DNA of 35,093 nt from Hydrogenobacter sp. (GTDB lineage Bacteria; Aquificota; Aquificia; Aquificales; Aquificaceae), in assembly GCA_023255875.1 (NCBI GenBank), contig JAGDVY010000041.1, forward strand, positions 1 to 35,093. The letters are read 5' to 3'. A program made the position numbers and the translations under genes. Shown one piece after another: positions 16,722-25,890 of this stretch. The notes under the pieces are model-generated. The model was not told the origin of the DNA. It saw only the letters and a program-made list of their open reading frames with translations, and searched no databases. Each line of letters starts with the position of its first letter. Position 1 is the stretch's first letter.

Positions 16722-17109
16722 GGCTTTTTATCAAGATGGAACATCAAGGGAAGAGGGAGCTCTCTATGTGGTTGCAGTCCCTAAGGATGAAAAGCTCAAA
16801 GATGTGGATATGGAGTGCTACGCAAAGGAGTACCTTCCGCAAGAAATAGCCATAAAGTCAGCTTACGCCTATGCTATAGGTACAGATATACCCATTAACG
16901 ATAAGGAGCTTCATTACAGAGAGGATTTGGACCTTTATGTGTTTGAGGAAGGTGTTAGCTTTGAGGAGGGACTTACAAAGATCTATAAGATACTTCTTGA
17001 ACATCTAAGGAAGTTTGGTGAGCTAAAGATGGTAGAACCAATAGTAGATGTGGGAACGCCATCTGCAGAGGTGATGTATTCCTGTTTGAAAAGGGCACTT
17101 TCAACTTAA
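16690..17109 (+). CDS. unknown protein after the NERD gene
   Basis: A 139-residue soluble protein that I do not recognise. It has alternating strand-like segments at the N-terminus (WVYYIQLRAFYQ, GALYVVAVPKD), an acidic middle and a helical C-terminal part (EEGLTKIYKILLEHLRKFGELK). It is rich in tyrosine and acidic residues and has no metal motif. The start at 16690 is backed by AAAGGAG 7 nt upstream, even though it lies 32 nt inside the NERD gene. Its last 9 bp overlap the convergent DUF151 gene. Confidence 0.65.
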   Translation: MRSWVYYIQLRAFYQDGTSREEGALYVVAVPKDEKLKDVDMECYAKEYLPQEIAIKSAYAYAIGTDIPINDKELHYREDLDLYVFEEGVSFEEGLTKIYKILLEHLRKFGELKMVEPIVDVGTPSAEVMYSCLKRALST

Positions 17110-17583
17110 GCCTTTTTCAAAGTCCTCAGGTTTTATGTTCTCAAGCCACTCTCTTAACTGTCTCTTCTCTTCATCTTCCTCTGGTTTGGGAACTTTTGAC
17201 TTTTCAAGAACTTCTGGTTCCACGTATATGGGAGCTTCAAACCTCAGAGCTATGTTTATGGCATCACTTGGCCTTGAATCCACTACAAGCGTGTTAGTGC
17301 CATGAACTATGTATATTTCTGCATAGTATGTGCTGTCGCGCAAGTCAGTTATCACAACCTTTTCTACAGTGCCTCCCATCTGCTGGATTATACTTTTGAG
17401 AAGTTCGTAGGTCATGGGTCTTGGAGGTTCTACCTTTTGTAGCTCTCTTACTATACTGTCCGCTTCAAAAATACCTATCCATATGGGAAGAAGTATCTCC
17501 TCGTTGTCCTTTGCTCTGAGCACTACTATGGGCATCTGAGACACGGGATCTAAAGTGACGCCATGTACAACCATCTCTATCAT
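17101..17583 (-). CDS. DUF151 / bifunctional nuclease family protein
   Basis: A 160-residue DUF151 (BFN) protein. Diagnostic blocks are PIVVLRAKDNEEILLPIWIG near the N-terminus, RPMTYELLKSII, and VDSRPSDAINIALR followed by APIYV. Plant relatives have been reported as nucleases; the bacterial role is uncertain. A GGAGG Shine-Dalgarno precedes the ATG. It lies 12 bp downstream of miaB on the same strand and is probably the last gene of the hemB-miaB transcript. Confidence 0.9.
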   Translation of the reverse strand: MIEMVVHGVTLDPVSQMPIVVLRAKDNEEILLPIWIGIFEADSIVRELQKVEPPRPMTYELLKSIIQQMGGTVEKVVITDLRDSTYYAEIYIVHGTNTLVVDSRPSDAINIALRFEAPIYVEPEVLEKSKVPKPEEDEEKRQLREWLENIKPEDFEKGLS

Positions 17584-17595
17584 AGCACTTACCTC

Positions 17596-18900
17596 CTAAG
17601 TTAAAAGCTCACACTCCATATTAAAGGGGTGAGACTTAATTACTTTTACCTTTACTATCTTCCCAAGCAGGTCCTCTTCGCTTTTCACGCTTGCCCACCT
17701 GTTGGTTCTAGTCCTTCCTATAAATTTATTTCCGTCCTCTACACTTTCAATGAGCACTTCCTGAGTGGTTCCTTCGTAGGATTTGGCTATTTCTCCAAGT
17801 ATGCTTTTTTGCAGTTCCAAAAGCCTTTGCATCCTTTGGGTCTTTATCTCATCTGGGACTTGATCCTGCATGTGATAGGCGGGTGTGTCTGGCCTTGGAG
17901 AAAACTTAAAGGAGAAAACTTGCTCAAATCTTACTTTTTTCAGCACATCAAGGGTCTCTTCAAAATCTTCCTCTGTTTCTGTTGGAAAACCTACTATCAC
18001 ATCTGTGGAAAAGGTGATACCTTTCACATACTCTCTTAACATCTCTATCTTCTCAAGATACTCTTGTTTGGTGTAGCCTCTGTCCATGAGCTTGAGTATT
18101 CTGTCAGAACCTGCTTGGAAGGGAAGATGTATGTGCTCACACACTTGGGGTACCTCCGCCATGGCTTTTACTATCTTTTCATCAAGGTCCTTGGGATGTC
18201 CTGTGGTGAATCTTATTCTTTCCACTCCTTCAACTTCTGCAACTCTGTAGAGAAGTTCCGAAAAGTGGCTTCCTATGTCTTGACCCCATGCGGTAACGTT
18301 TTGCCCAAGCAGGTGTATCTCCTTTACACCTTCTGATACTAACTGTTTTACCTCTTTTAGTATGCTCTCTATGCTTCTTGATCTCTGTCTTCCTCTGGTT
18401 TTTGGCACTACACAGTAGGTGCAGTTCTTATCACAACCTTTCATAACGGTAACATAAGCACAGTAAGGGTTATCCCTTACGGTGGGATACTCCCAAAGCT
18501 TGTCCTCATCTTGTGGTGGCTCTTCTAGTATGGCTATGGCTTTGTAGCCTGCTTGAGCACGCTGTATGAGCTCTGGTAGCTGGTGTATATTAAAGCTGGA
18601 AAACATAATATCTACCACTGGAGCTTTTTGAACAAGCTGATAGCCCATCCTTTGAGCCAAACATCCACACACACCTATAAGAGCCTTGGGGTTTTCTTCT
18701 TTTATCTTCCTGTACTCACCCAAATGAGAAAACACCTTTTGGTCTGGCTTTTCCCTTATGGTGCATGTGTTTATAAGAATAAGGTCTGCCTCCTGCCAGT
18801 TTTCTGTTTCTTCATATCCAAGGGTATGCAATATTCCCTTTATCCTCTCACTGTCGTTAAAGTTCATCTGACATCCAAAAGTCTTTATGTAATACTTCAT
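17596..18900 (-). CDS. miaB: tRNA-2-methylthio-N6-dimethylallyladenosine synthase
   Basis: A 434-residue radical-SAM methylthiotransferase acting on i6A37 of tRNAs. Three N-terminal cluster cysteines (Cys10, Cys46, Cys80) and the radical-SAM motif Cys156-x3-Cys160-x2-Cys163 ([10 protein letters not shown]) hold its two iron-sulfur clusters. A TRAM-like domain ends the protein (~365-432). The opening [11 protein letters not shown] and the overall length fit MiaB better than RimO or MtaB. The start overlaps the hemB stop (ATGA), with GAGGTGAGG as Shine-Dalgarno. Confidence 0.93.
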   Translation of the reverse strand: MKYYIKTFGCQMNFNDSERIKGILHTLGYEETENWQEADLILINTCTIREKPDQKVFSHLGEYRKIKEENPKALIGVCGCLAQRMGYQLVQKAPVVDIMFSSFNIHQLPELIQRAQAGYKAIAILEEPPQDEDKLWEYPTVRDNPYCAYVTVMKGCDKNCTYCVVPKTRGRQRSRSIESILKEVKQLVSEGVKEIHLLGQNVTAWGQDIGSHFSELLYRVAEVEGVERIRFTTGHPKDLDEKIVKAMAEVPQVCEHIHLPFQAGSDRILKLMDRGYTKQEYLEKIEMLREYVKGITFSTDVIVGFPTETEEDFEETLDVLKKVRFEQVFSFKFSPRPDTPAYHMQDQVPDEIKTQRMQRLLELQKSILGEIAKSYEGTTQEVLIESVEDGNKFIGRTRTNRWASVKSEEDLLGKIVKVKVIKSHPFNMECELLT

Positions 18901-19880
18901 ACCTCACCTCTGTTTATAATTTTGGCTACTTCCTTTGCAAAGTAAGTTATTATCATATCAGCGCCTGCACGCTTTATAGAAGTGAGCACTTCCCACATAA
19001 CTTTCTTTTCATCTATCCATCCGAGCCTTCCTGCCGCTTTTATCATAGAGTACTCACCGCTAACATTGTATGCACACACAGGCAGAAGAGTAATTTCCTT
19101 CACACGGTAAATTACATCAAGGTAAGAAAGAGCGGGTTTTACCATTACTATGTCCGCACCTTCTTCCACATCTAAGAGTACTTCTTTTAAAGCTTCCCTC
19201 GCATTTGCCGGATCCATCTGATAGGTTCTTCTATCACCAAAGGCAGGCGCTGATTCGGCAGCATCTCTAAAGGGTCCATAAAAAGCGGAGGCAAACTTAG
19301 CAGAATAAGCCATTATGGGTATGTGATAAAAACCAGCTTCGTCCAGAGCAGTCCTTATAGCCTTTACCATACCATCCATCATACCCGAAGGAGCCACCAT
19401 ATCCGCACCGTTCATAGCATGAGAAACCACCTGTTTTTTCAGGTTTTCAAGGGTAAGGTCATTATCCACATCGCCATTTACTACCACACCACAGTGTCCG
19501 TGTGTAGTGTATTCACAAAAGCAAACATCTGTGATCACATAAATGTCAGGAACTTCTTTCTTTATAAGCCTCAGAGCTCTTTGGATAATACCCTCTTCGT
19601 TCCAAGTGTCTGAGCCTACATGATCTTTGTGTTCTGGGATACCAAAGAGTATAATGGCAGGAATGCCCAGATCTCTTATCTCCTTTACCTCATCTATTAG
19701 CTTGTCAAGGCTATACCTAAAAATGCCTGGCATGGAGGGTATTTCTTCCTTTATACCCTCACCGTAGCGCACAAACACAGGGCATATAAGGTCGTTAAGG
19801 TCTAACTTGGTCTCTCTTACTAAACGCCTTATACCTTCCTTACTCCTAAGCCTTCTGGCTCTGAGTAGTGGAAACTCCAT
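18897..19880 (-). CDS. hemB: porphobilinogen synthase (delta-aminolevulinate dehydratase)
   Basis: A 327-residue enzyme that condenses two 5-aminolevulinates to porphobilinogen in tetrapyrrole synthesis. The zinc cysteines Cys120, Cys122 and Cys130 ([14 protein letters not shown]) mark the zinc-dependent type. The Schiff-base lysines are Lys195 ([16 protein letters not shown]) and Lys248 ([11 protein letters not shown]). The ATG has no Shine-Dalgarno; a TATATT box (19889-19894, minus strand) ends 8 nt upstream. It heads the hemB-miaB-DUF151 run and is divergent from hfq. Confidence 0.97.
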   Translation of the reverse strand: MEFPLLRARRLRSKEGIRRLVRETKLDLNDLICPVFVRYGEGIKEEIPSMPGIFRYSLDKLIDEVKEIRDLGIPAIILFGIPEHKDHVGSDTWNEEGIIQRALRLIKKEVPDIYVITDVCFCEYTTHGHCGVVVNGDVDNDLTLENLKKQVVSHAMNGADMVAPSGMMDGMVKAIRTALDEAGFYHIPIMAYSAKFASAFYGPFRDAAESAPAFGDRRTYQMDPANAREALKEVLLDVEEGADIVMVKPALSYLDVIYRVKEITLLPVCAYNVSGEYSMIKAAGRLGWIDEKKVMWEVLTSIKRAGADMIITYFAKEVAKIINRGEV

Positions 19881-19888
19881 AGATATTT

Positions 19889-19928
19889 AATATAAACCCG
19901 TTGCACTCAAAGAAAATTATTCTATAAT
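19889..19928. promoter_or_regulatory. divergent hemB / hfq promoters
   Basis: Toward hfq: TTGCAC (19901-19906), a 16-bp spacer, TATAAT (19923-19928), then GGAGG 6 nt before the ATG. Toward hemB: a TATATT (19889-19894, minus strand) 8 nt before its ATG. The whole region is 66 bp. Confidence 0.72.
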
Positions 19929-19946
19929 TAATAGTGGAGGTAAGGT

Positions 19947-20159
19947 ATGTACCCAATAGAGAAAAACAACAATATTCAGGATGAATTGATAGAGGAATTT
20001 AAGAGAAAAGGCACAACGGTAACTATTTTTCTAACAAGAGGAAACAGAATAACGGGAAGAATCTTAAACCACGACAAATACACCATACTACTTGAAGTAG
20101 ATGGCCAACCTAACCTAATATACAAGCATGCCATAAGCACCATAGTTCAAGGAGCTTAA
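19947..20159 (+). CDS. hfq: RNA chaperone Hfq
   Basis: A 70-residue Sm-like protein that forms hexameric rings and pairs small RNAs with mRNAs. Both Sm motifs are visible: VTIFLTRGNRITGRILNHDKYTILLE (Sm1) and the C-terminal LIYKHAISTIVQ (Sm2, with the YKHA core). There is essentially no C-terminal tail. It has a strong promoter and a GGAGG Shine-Dalgarno. Its TAA overlaps the hflX ATG (TAATG), preserving the widespread hfq-hflX pair. Its presence means Hfq-dependent small RNAs are plausible in this organism. Confidence 0.97.
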   Translation: MYPIEKNNNIQDELIEEFKRKGTTVTIFLTRGNRITGRILNHDKYTILLEVDGQPNLIYKHAISTIVQGA

Positions 20160-21274
20160 TGAGGGCGCTACTTGTAAGCCTTGCCTTTCCAAATCAAAAA
20201 AAGGAAGATATAAGGGAATCTTTGGAAGAGCTCAAAGAGTTAGTCAGAGCGGTAGATGGAAAGGTGCTTGGGTATGTAGTGCAAAAAAGAAGTTCTCCCG
20301 ATGTGCGCTTTTATATAGGAGCTGGGAAAGTAGAGGAAATAAGGCAGATACTTGAGGGTATAAGTGCGGATACAGTGGTTTTTAATGGCTTTCTGAGCCC
20401 ATCTCAAATACACCATCTTGAGAGCGCACTAAAGGTAAAGGTTCTTGATAAAGCGGACCTGGTACTTGAGATATTCTCAAGGAGGGTCAGAAGCAAGACC
20501 GCTAAGCTTCAGGTAGAGTTGGCAAGGTTGGAGCTTGAGCTTCCAAGACTTTACGGTAAAGGTAAAGAACTTTCAAGGCTTGGGGGTGGTGTGGGAACAA
20601 GGGGTCCAGGTGAGCAAGAGGCAGAGATGCGAAGAAGGTGGATAAAGAGGAGAATCCAGCAGATAAAAGAGGAGCTTGAGGAGATAAAAAAACAGAGAAA
20701 GGAACAAAGAAAGAGCAGAGAAAGATTAAGTGCAGACAAAAAGCTAATAAAGATAGCGCTTGTTGGCTATACCAATGTGGGTAAATCAAGCCTTATGCAG
20801 GCACTCACTGGAAAAGAAACCTTCATAGCGGATATGCCCTTTGCCACATTGGACACAAAAACTTCTGGTATGAACCTCTCACAGGACATAAGGATTCTTT
20901 TAACAGACACTGTGGGTTTTATAAGGGACCTTCCTCACGAGCTTATAGAGTCCTTTAAAGCCACATTGGAAGAGCTACAAGAGTCGGACATACTGCTTCA
21001 TGTGGTGGATATATCTGACAGAAAGTGGCTAGAGAAAGTCAAAGTAGTCAAAAAGGTACTATCAGAACTTGGTGTAGAGGATAAGCCAACTATATACGTT
21101 TTTAACAAAGCGGACAAAGTGGTAGAAAAAGAGGAAGACACAGAATTTCTCACAGAACCAGCTTTTCTAAGTGAAAAAAGCGTGGTGATCTCTGTCAAAA
21201 GGGGTTGGGGATTGAGAAAGCTTATGGATGTAATAAAACAAACTGTGGAGGAGCTTACAGAGGTGGGAAGATGA
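20159..21274 (+). CDS. hflX: ribosome-associated GTPase HflX
   Basis: A 371-residue GTPase that splits or rescues stalled ribosomes, notably after heat stress in studied bacteria. The N-terminal HflX domain carries FYIGAGKVEEI and the signature GGVGTRGPGEQEAE. A charged coiled-coil linker (~165-190) leads to the G domain with G1 GYTNVGKSS, G3 DTVGFI and G4 NKAD. Coupled to hfq upstream (TAATG) and purA downstream (ATGA). Confidence 0.95.
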   Translation: MRALLVSLAFPNQKKEDIRESLEELKELVRAVDGKVLGYVVQKRSSPDVRFYIGAGKVEEIRQILEGISADTVVFNGFLSPSQIHHLESALKVKVLDKADLVLEIFSRRVRSKTAKLQVELARLELELPRLYGKGKELSRLGGGVGTRGPGEQEAEMRRRWIKRRIQQIKEELEEIKKQRKEQRKSRERLSADKKLIKIALVGYTNVGKSSLMQALTGKETFIADMPFATLDTKTSGMNLSQDIRILLTDTVGFIRDLPHELIESFKATLEELQESDILLHVVDISDRKWLEKVKVVKKVLSELGVEDKPTIYVFNKADKVVEKEEDTEFLTEPAFLSEKSVVISVKRGWGLRKLMDVIKQTVEELTEVGR

Positions 21275-22569
21275 AGAAGGACCTTCTGCTTTTGGGTGCT
21301 CAGTGGGGAGATGAAGGTAAGGGCAAAGTGGTGGACCTTCTTTCTAGCAACTATCAGATAGTAATAAGGTATCAGGGTGGTAGCAACGCAGGACACACGG
21401 TAGTTGTAGGGGAAGAAAAATTTATACTCCATCTTTTGCCTACCGGAATGCTTCACCAGCACACAACAGGTATAGTTGCGCAGGGTATGGTGTTGGACTT
21501 GGAACTTCTCAAAGCAGAGATAGAGCATTTAGAAGCCAGAGGGATCAGCGTAAGAGAGAGACTACTTGTGAGCGATCGGGCGCACCTTGTTATGCCTTAC
21601 CACAAGCTTCTTGATGCTCTTTTGGAAAGAAAAAGCAAGATAGGAACAACTCTTAGGGGGATAGGTCCTTCTTATATGTTTAAGTATGGCAGAAAGGGTA
21701 TAAGGGTGTGCGATCTTGAGGACAAGAATAGGCTCTACAAACTTATAAAAGAGGATTGGGAGTTTGTAAAGGACATATGTGAAAAAATATACTGTGAGAA
21801 TCACTCCATTGACATAGACAAGGTTTATGAGGACACCCTTAGCTATTACGAGTTTATAAAAGATTGTGTGGTTGATGTATCAAGGTTTCTTATGCAAAAT
21901 GCGGACAAGAGTATGCTCTTTGAGGGTGCACAAGGCACTATGTTAGATGTGGATATGGGCACTTACCCTTATGTGACATCTTCCAACGCATCTGCTCTTG
22001 GCCTTCCCAACGGTACAGGACTTTCGCCTAAGTTTTTTACCAATACCTTCTTCCTTGGTGTGTCAAAAGCTTACACTACAAGAGTAGGAGAAGGTCCTTT
22101 TCCTACGGAGCTCTTTAACGAAGAAGGAGAAAATCTTAGAAACAGGGGTAAAGAGTACGGCTCTACTACAGGAAGGCCAAGGAGGTGTGGATGGCTTGAT
22201 CTTGTAGCCTTAAAGTATGCGGTAGATATAAACGGTCTTGATGGTCTGATACTTACAAAACTTGATGTGCTTGACACTTTTGAGGAAATAAAAGTTTGTG
22301 TAGGGTATGAGTATGATGGCAGGTATATAGAACACTTTCCCGCAAGCCTTAGCGTCCTTGAAAAGGTAAAACCTGTGTATAAGACCTTCAAAGGATGGTT
22401 AAAAGACACAAAGGGAGCAAAAAGAATAGAGGACTTACCAGAAAGAGCCAAAGATTACATAAACTTTATAGAGACGTACACGGGTGTGCCTGTAGTCATG
22501 CTCTCCACAGGACCAGAAAGAGATGAGTACCTATGGATAAAGCCCTTCTTACAGGAAGTGAGGGTTTAG
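21271..22569 (+). CDS. purA: adenylosuccinate synthetase
   Basis: A 432-residue enzyme making adenylosuccinate from IMP, aspartate and GTP in AMP synthesis. It has the N-terminal [14 protein letters not shown] loop, [27 protein letters not shown], the ...[11 protein letters not shown] motif and a C-terminal [11 protein letters not shown] 21271 is chosen because it forms an ATGA overlap with hflX and matches the family N-terminus; a longer in-frame start inside hflX is rejected. Its last 21 bp overlap convergent pyrD. Confidence 0.97.
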   Translation: MKKDLLLLGAQWGDEGKGKVVDLLSSNYQIVIRYQGGSNAGHTVVVGEEKFILHLLPTGMLHQHTTGIVAQGMVLDLELLKAEIEHLEARGISVRERLLVSDRAHLVMPYHKLLDALLERKSKIGTTLRGIGPSYMFKYGRKGIRVCDLEDKNRLYKLIKEDWEFVKDICEKIYCENHSIDIDKVYEDTLSYYEFIKDCVVDVSRFLMQNADKSMLFEGAQGTMLDVDMGTYPYVTSSNASALGLPNGTGLSPKFFTNTFFLGVSKAYTTRVGEGPFPTELFNEEGENLRNRGKEYGSTTGRPRRCGWLDLVALKYAVDINGLDGLILTKLDVLDTFEEIKVCVGYEYDGRYIEHFPASLSVLEKVKPVYKTFKGWLKDTKGAKRIEDLPERAKDYINFIETYTGVPVVMLSTGPERDEYLWIKPFLQEVRV

Positions 22570-23490
22570 TTTAAGTCCGTGAGCCTTACCTATAAGGTTC
22601 TTAAAGGATCTTTCCTTTCTTTCCTCCATGTACTCTTTTATACCTTCTATTATCCTCAGAGGACAAAGGGGGTCTGAAAAGTTTGCGGTTCCCACTTGTA
22701 CCGCACTGGCACCTGCCAAAATATGCTGTAGTGCAGAGTCAGTATCGTGTATGCCACCTACACCCACAATAGGGACAGTATTTCCAAACTCAGAAAAGAC
22801 TTCCCAGACCATTCTTACCGCGATGGGCAGTATGGCAGGACCAGATAACCCACCTGTAAAGGTTGAAAGATCAGGTTTTTGAGATCGCACATCTATCTTC
22901 ATTCCCAAAAGAGTGTTTATCAAGACCAAACCGTCCGCACCCGCATCTATACAAACCTTAGCAAACTCCTTTATACTGCCTGTATTTGGAGATAACTTTA
23001 CAAGCACAGGTTTTTTCACTTTTGCCTTTATTTTTTCCACAAGCCTTCCCAGAACCACAGGATCATGTCCAAAAAGCAATCCTCCCTTCTTCACATTAGG
23101 ACAGGAAACGTTAAGCTCGTAAGCCACTATCTTTTCCGCAGATTCCAAGGCAAGACACACCTCTAAATACTCTTCCTCTGTCTCTCCAAAAACGTTGGCT
23201 ATAAAGTGCGTATCCACATGCTTTATTTTTGGATATATCTTTTTCAAAAATCCCTCCACACCGGGATTTTGAAGTCCTATAGAGTTTAACATTCCACAGG
23301 GCGTCTCTGCGATCCTCTCTGGAGGATTACCTTCTCTGGGTTTTAAAGATATACCCTTAGTAACCACCGCACCCAGCTTAGATACATCATATAGCTCCAT
23401 TGCTTCAATTCCGTAGCCAAAAGTTCCACTTGCGGTCCAAACGGGATTTTTAAAGGTTATCCCAAAAAGAGTGATGGAAAGATCATGCAT
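22549..23490 (-). CDS. pyrD: dihydroorotate dehydrogenase, class 1B type
   Basis: A 313-residue FMN enzyme oxidising dihydroorotate to orotate. The catalytic cysteine Cys130 in [12 protein letters not shown], rather than a serine, marks a class 1 soluble enzyme. The N-terminal [13 protein letters not shown] and C-terminal VGVGGI and [12 protein letters not shown]-binding segments fit class 1B (PyrDB). The usual partner subunit gene pyrK is not in the window. AGGAGG precedes the ATG. It lies 33 bp after the SDR gene and is probably the last gene of the tat transcript. Confidence 0.94.
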   Translation of the reverse strand: MHDLSITLFGITFKNPVWTASGTFGYGIEAMELYDVSKLGAVVTKGISLKPREGNPPERIAETPCGMLNSIGLQNPGVEGFLKKIYPKIKHVDTHFIANVFGETEEEYLEVCLALESAEKIVAYELNVSCPNVKKGGLLFGHDPVVLGRLVEKIKAKVKKPVLVKLSPNTGSIKEFAKVCIDAGADGLVLINTLLGMKIDVRSQKPDLSTFTGGLSGPAILPIAVRMVWEVFSEFGNTVPIVGVGGIHDTDSALQHILAGASAVQVGTANFSDPLCPLRIIEGIKEYMEERKERSFKNLIGKAHGLKLNPHFL

Positions 23491-23523
23491 TTATGAAACC
23501 TCCTGCAAGGTAAAGCTTCGCTC

Positions 23524-24459
23524 TCATAACAACTTTTTAAACCCTTCTAAACTCCATCTTAGGCTCTCTTCGTAGGGAATGGGTTCTTTACCACAGAGCT
23601 TTTGCACCGCTTGGCTTTCCACATCTTTATCAAGACCACACACATTGTCTCTCCACATCATTAATACTTGGTCCGAGCTAAAGGGTGGTGGCTCAAGGAT
23701 TTTTTCCGCTATGAGTCCGCCTATATACATGAAAACCTTGGGAAAGGGCAACAACACGACTTTCCTATTCCAGTAAGAAAATATATCCTCTAAAAGTTCT
23801 TTAAAGCTCACCTTTTTATCACCACACACTTCGTAAATCTTTCTACTGCTTTGTTCATCTTTTAGAGCCTTTGTAAAACAGCAAGCTAAATCTCTCACAT
23901 CTACAGGCTGGAATAGGTAAGAACCACCTCCGGGAAGCGCAATAGCAGGCAGGTAACGTGTTATCTTCCACATATCAAAAAAGAGTCTCTGCTCAGGCCC
24001 AAGCACGATGGAGGGTCTAAATATGGTGTAGTCCAGTCCAGTGTTTATAAGTTCTTGCTCAGCCATGTATTTAGTCTTGTGATAAGAAGAAGGTGCATCA
24101 GGATGTGTACCCAAAGCGCTCATATGAAGGACCTTTTTTACACCATACTCTTTAGCTACTTGATAGAGATTTTTTGAGTAAAGGTAATGAACTTTGTAAA
24201 AGGTGATGCCTTTGCTTGGTTCTTGGTAAAGGATACCAATAAGATGTATAAGATAGTCTGGTTTGAAGTCCTCAAAAGCCTGCTTTATAGATGGTATCTC
24301 CTCAAAGTTTACTTTGTAAGCTTTTACCTTTTCCCCATAGAGACTCTTCACCTTATCCGCATTTCTAACAGGAGATGCTACCTCATAACCTTCATTCAGC
24401 AGGTTTTCTACTATGTATCTTCCCACAAAGCCTGTACTGCCCGTTATTAGCACTTTCAT
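23524..24459 (-). CDS. NAD(P)-binding atypical SDR, NDUFA9-like
   Basis: A 311-residue Rossmann-fold protein of the atypical extended SDR group. It has the cofactor motif GSTGFVGRYI near residue 7, LIHLIGIL, MSALGTHPDAPSSYHKTKYMAEQ carrying the YxxxK-like pair, and FRPSIVLGPE. These features resemble complex I NDUFA9-like and other NmrA/epimerase-related proteins; the substrate is unknown. It overlaps the tatC stop by ATGA with a GGGAG Shine-Dalgarno, so it is expressed with the Tat genes. Confidence 0.8.
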   Translation of the reverse strand: MKVLITGSTGFVGRYIVENLLNEGYEVASPVRNADKVKSLYGEKVKAYKVNFEEIPSIKQAFEDFKPDYLIHLIGILYQEPSKGITFYKVHYLYSKNLYQVAKEYGVKKVLHMSALGTHPDAPSSYHKTKYMAEQELINTGLDYTIFRPSIVLGPEQRLFFDMWKITRYLPAIALPGGGSYLFQPVDVRDLACCFTKALKDEQSSRKIYEVCGDKKVSFKELLEDIFSYWNRKVVLLPFPKVFMYIGGLIAEKILEPPPFSSDQVLMMWRDNVCGLDKDVESQAVQKLCGKEPIPYEESLRWSLEGFKKLL

Positions 24460-25214
24460 TCTCCCGCTACCTCTATAGCGGTAGTTTTGTTCTTTCTTTT
24501 AGCTAATTTTCCAAGTAATATGGAAATTTCGTAAAGCAAGATAAGGGGAATAGCCATAAGTACCTGTGTGGTAACATCTGGCGCAATCAAAGCACCCACG
24601 GTAAAAGCTATTACTATAAAGTACTTTCTAAAGCTCTTTAACTGCTCTTCTGTGACCAATCCAGCTCTCTGTAGAAGATAAAGTATTATGGGCATCTCAA
24701 AAGCCAAGCCAAAACCTATTATCATCTTTAGCAGAAAAGAAATATACATATCTACTGAAAGAAAGGGAGTAGCCTGAAGTTGGGAAAAGCCTATACCTAT
24801 GAGAAACTTTAGGGCTATGGGAAGCACAGCAAAATAAGCAAAACTGCCACCCAAAAGGAAGAGCACTATAGAAAAGAGTGTTATAGGAATTACGAGCCTT
24901 TTCTCATTGGGGTAGAGTGCAGGCTCTACAAACTTCCATGCCTGATAGAGCACTACTGGGGAAGCCAATATGAAACCAAACACAAAGGATATCTTAAGCA
25001 GTATAAATAAAGGTTCTGTGGGTGATAGTGTGATAAGTTGCACCTGTGGGTAGGATTTTTTGACAGGTTCTTTTAGAACTTCAAAAATATAACTTGCAAA
25101 GTAAAAAGATATACCTACACCTACAAGCACCGCAAGTATGGATTTAATCAGTCTGCTTCTTAGTTCCCTCAGATGCTCCGTCAGGGGCATCTTGGGAAGT
25201 TCCTGCGGTTCCAT
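24456..25214 (-). CDS. tatC: Sec-independent translocase subunit TatC
   Basis: A 252-residue six-helix membrane protein, the twin-arginine signal receptor. The conserved N-terminal MPLTEHLRELRSRLIKS and the loop SPTEPLFILLKISFVFGF are clear, as is GFGLAFEMPIIL. The ATG at 25214 lies 71 nt inside the end of tatB. It is supported by AGAGGTG seven nt upstream; the next ATG (25190) has none. The C-terminal tail is short and basic. Confidence 0.96.
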   Translation of the reverse strand: MEPQELPKMPLTEHLRELRSRLIKSILAVLVGVGISFYFASYIFEVLKEPVKKSYPQVQLITLSPTEPLFILLKISFVFGFILASPVVLYQAWKFVEPALYPNEKRLVIPITLFSIVLFLLGGSFAYFAVLPIALKFLIGIGFSQLQATPFLSVDMYISFLLKMIIGFGLAFEMPIILYLLQRAGLVTEEQLKSFRKYFIVIAFTVGALIAPDVTTQVLMAIPLILLYEISILLGKLAKRKNKTTAIEVAGE

Positions 25215-25419
25215 CTTCTTTCACCTCTTGAATTTCTTCGTTCTGCTTTTCAAGTACCTTTCTGTTTATGCTTTCTAGATACATCTGATATCTCAGTTCG
25301 TCCCAAGTCTCCCTCACCTTCCTGAGAAAGTCTCCCAGCTGTGTGGCAAGCTCCATCATCTTTTCTGGTCCTAAGACAATAAAGGCTATAAGAAGTATTA
25401 GCGCTATTTGGAGTTCCAT
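25144..25419 (-). CDS. tatB: TatB-type translocase subunit
   Basis: A 91-residue protein with one N-terminal membrane helix, then LGPEKMMELATQLGDFLRKVRETWDEL and a charged, partly disordered tail. The Gly-Pro-Glu hinge and longer helix fit TatB rather than TatA. No Shine-Dalgarno precedes the ATG. The last 71 nt also encode the N-terminus of TatC in another frame. It lies 22 bp after the second tatA. Confidence 0.82.
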   Translation of the reverse strand: MELQIALILLIAFIVLGPEKMMELATQLGDFLRKVRETWDELRYQMYLESINRKVLEKQNEEIQEVKEDGTAGTSQDAPDGASEGTKKQTD

Positions 25420-25441
25420 AGTTATAGTTTAATTCAAAAAC

Positions 25442-25651
25442 TCAGGTTTTTTTCTCTTCTTTATTTACTTCTTCAGCCTTTACCTCTTTGACTTTCTTTT
25501 CTTCCTCTATTTCTCCAGAGAGAGCCTTTTTGAAGTTCCTTATGCCTTCTCCAAGAGCTCTTCCAGCCTCGGGAAGGCGAGATGCTCCAAAGAGAAAAAA
25601 TATGATAACAAGGATCACCAAAAGTTCTGGTAGGGTAGGTGTGTGAAACAT
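25442..25651 (-). CDS. tatA: TatA-type translocase subunit (second copy)
   Basis: A 69-residue protein with a membrane helix (~8-22), the [20 protein letters not shown] hinge and amphipathic helix, and a lysine/glutamate-rich tail. It is a typical TatA, expected to oligomerise into the Tat pore. It starts 1 nt after the stop of a shorter TatA paralogue, with which it shares a 45-bp identical stretch, and lies 22 bp before tatB. Confidence 0.93.
   Translation of the reverse strand: MFHTPTLPELLVILVIIFFLFGASRLPEAGRALGEGIRNFKKALSGEIEEEKKVKEVKAEEVNKEEKKT
25512..25556. repeat. 45-bp direct repeat, copy in longer tatA
   Basis: Identical over 45 bp to 25681-25725 in the short tatA paralogue; after one mismatch a further 8 bp match. 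It encodes the amphipathic helix [13 protein letters not shown]. Confidence 0.92.
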
Positions 25652-25652
25652 G

Positions 25653-25817
25653 TTATCCTCCTTCCTTTTGATCTTGTGTATCTCCAGAGAGAGCCTTTTT
25701 GAAGTTCCTTATGCCTTCTCCAAGACCTCTTCCAAGTTCAGGTAACCTACTTGCTCCAAATATTATAAAGACCACCAAAAGTATAAGTATAAGTTGCCAA
25801 GGCAAAGGGAAATGCAT
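25653..25817 (-). CDS. tatA: short TatA paralogue (first gene of the tat operon)
   Basis: A 54-residue protein: a short periplasmic start (MHFPLPWQ), a membrane helix (~8-20), the hinge [26 protein letters not shown] and an 11-residue tail ending KEGG. It is shorter than usual TatA because the acidic tail is almost absent. The Shine-Dalgarno AGGAGGTGA is the best in the window, and the stop is 1 nt from the start of the longer tatA. The order tatA-tatA-tatB-tatC suggests a duplicated pore subunit. Confidence 0.92.
   Translation of the reverse strand: MHFPLPWQLILILLVVFIIFGASRLPELGRGLGEGIRNFKKALSGDTQDQKEGG
25681..25725. repeat. 45-bp direct repeat, copy in short tatA
   Basis: Partner of 25512-25556, 169 bp away, in the same orientation. 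Perfect identity at synonymous positions points to recent duplication or gene conversion. Confidence 0.92.
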
Positions 25818-25838
25818 ATTTTCACCTCCTACCTTTTT

Positions 25839-25866
25839 ATTATAATCTTGGGCTTGACAAAAACAA
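25839..25866 (-). promoter_or_regulatory. tat operon promoter
   Basis: On the minus strand, TTGTTT (25861-25866), a 16-bp spacer and TATAAT (25839-25844) precede the short tatA, leaving a leader of roughly 15 nt with its AGGAGGTGA. The -35 lies inside the spacer of the divergent cspA promoter. Confidence 0.72.
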
Positions 25867-25882
25867 GTGCAGGGATTATTAT
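25854..25882 (+). promoter_or_regulatory. cspA promoter
   Basis: A consensus TTGACA (25854-25859), a 17-bp spacer and TATTAT (25877-25882). The predicted start is near 25889-25891, at the foot of the leader hairpin. The 157 bp between the tat and cspA starts hold only these promoters and that leader. Confidence 0.82.
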
Positions 25883-25890
25883 TAAGGGTA

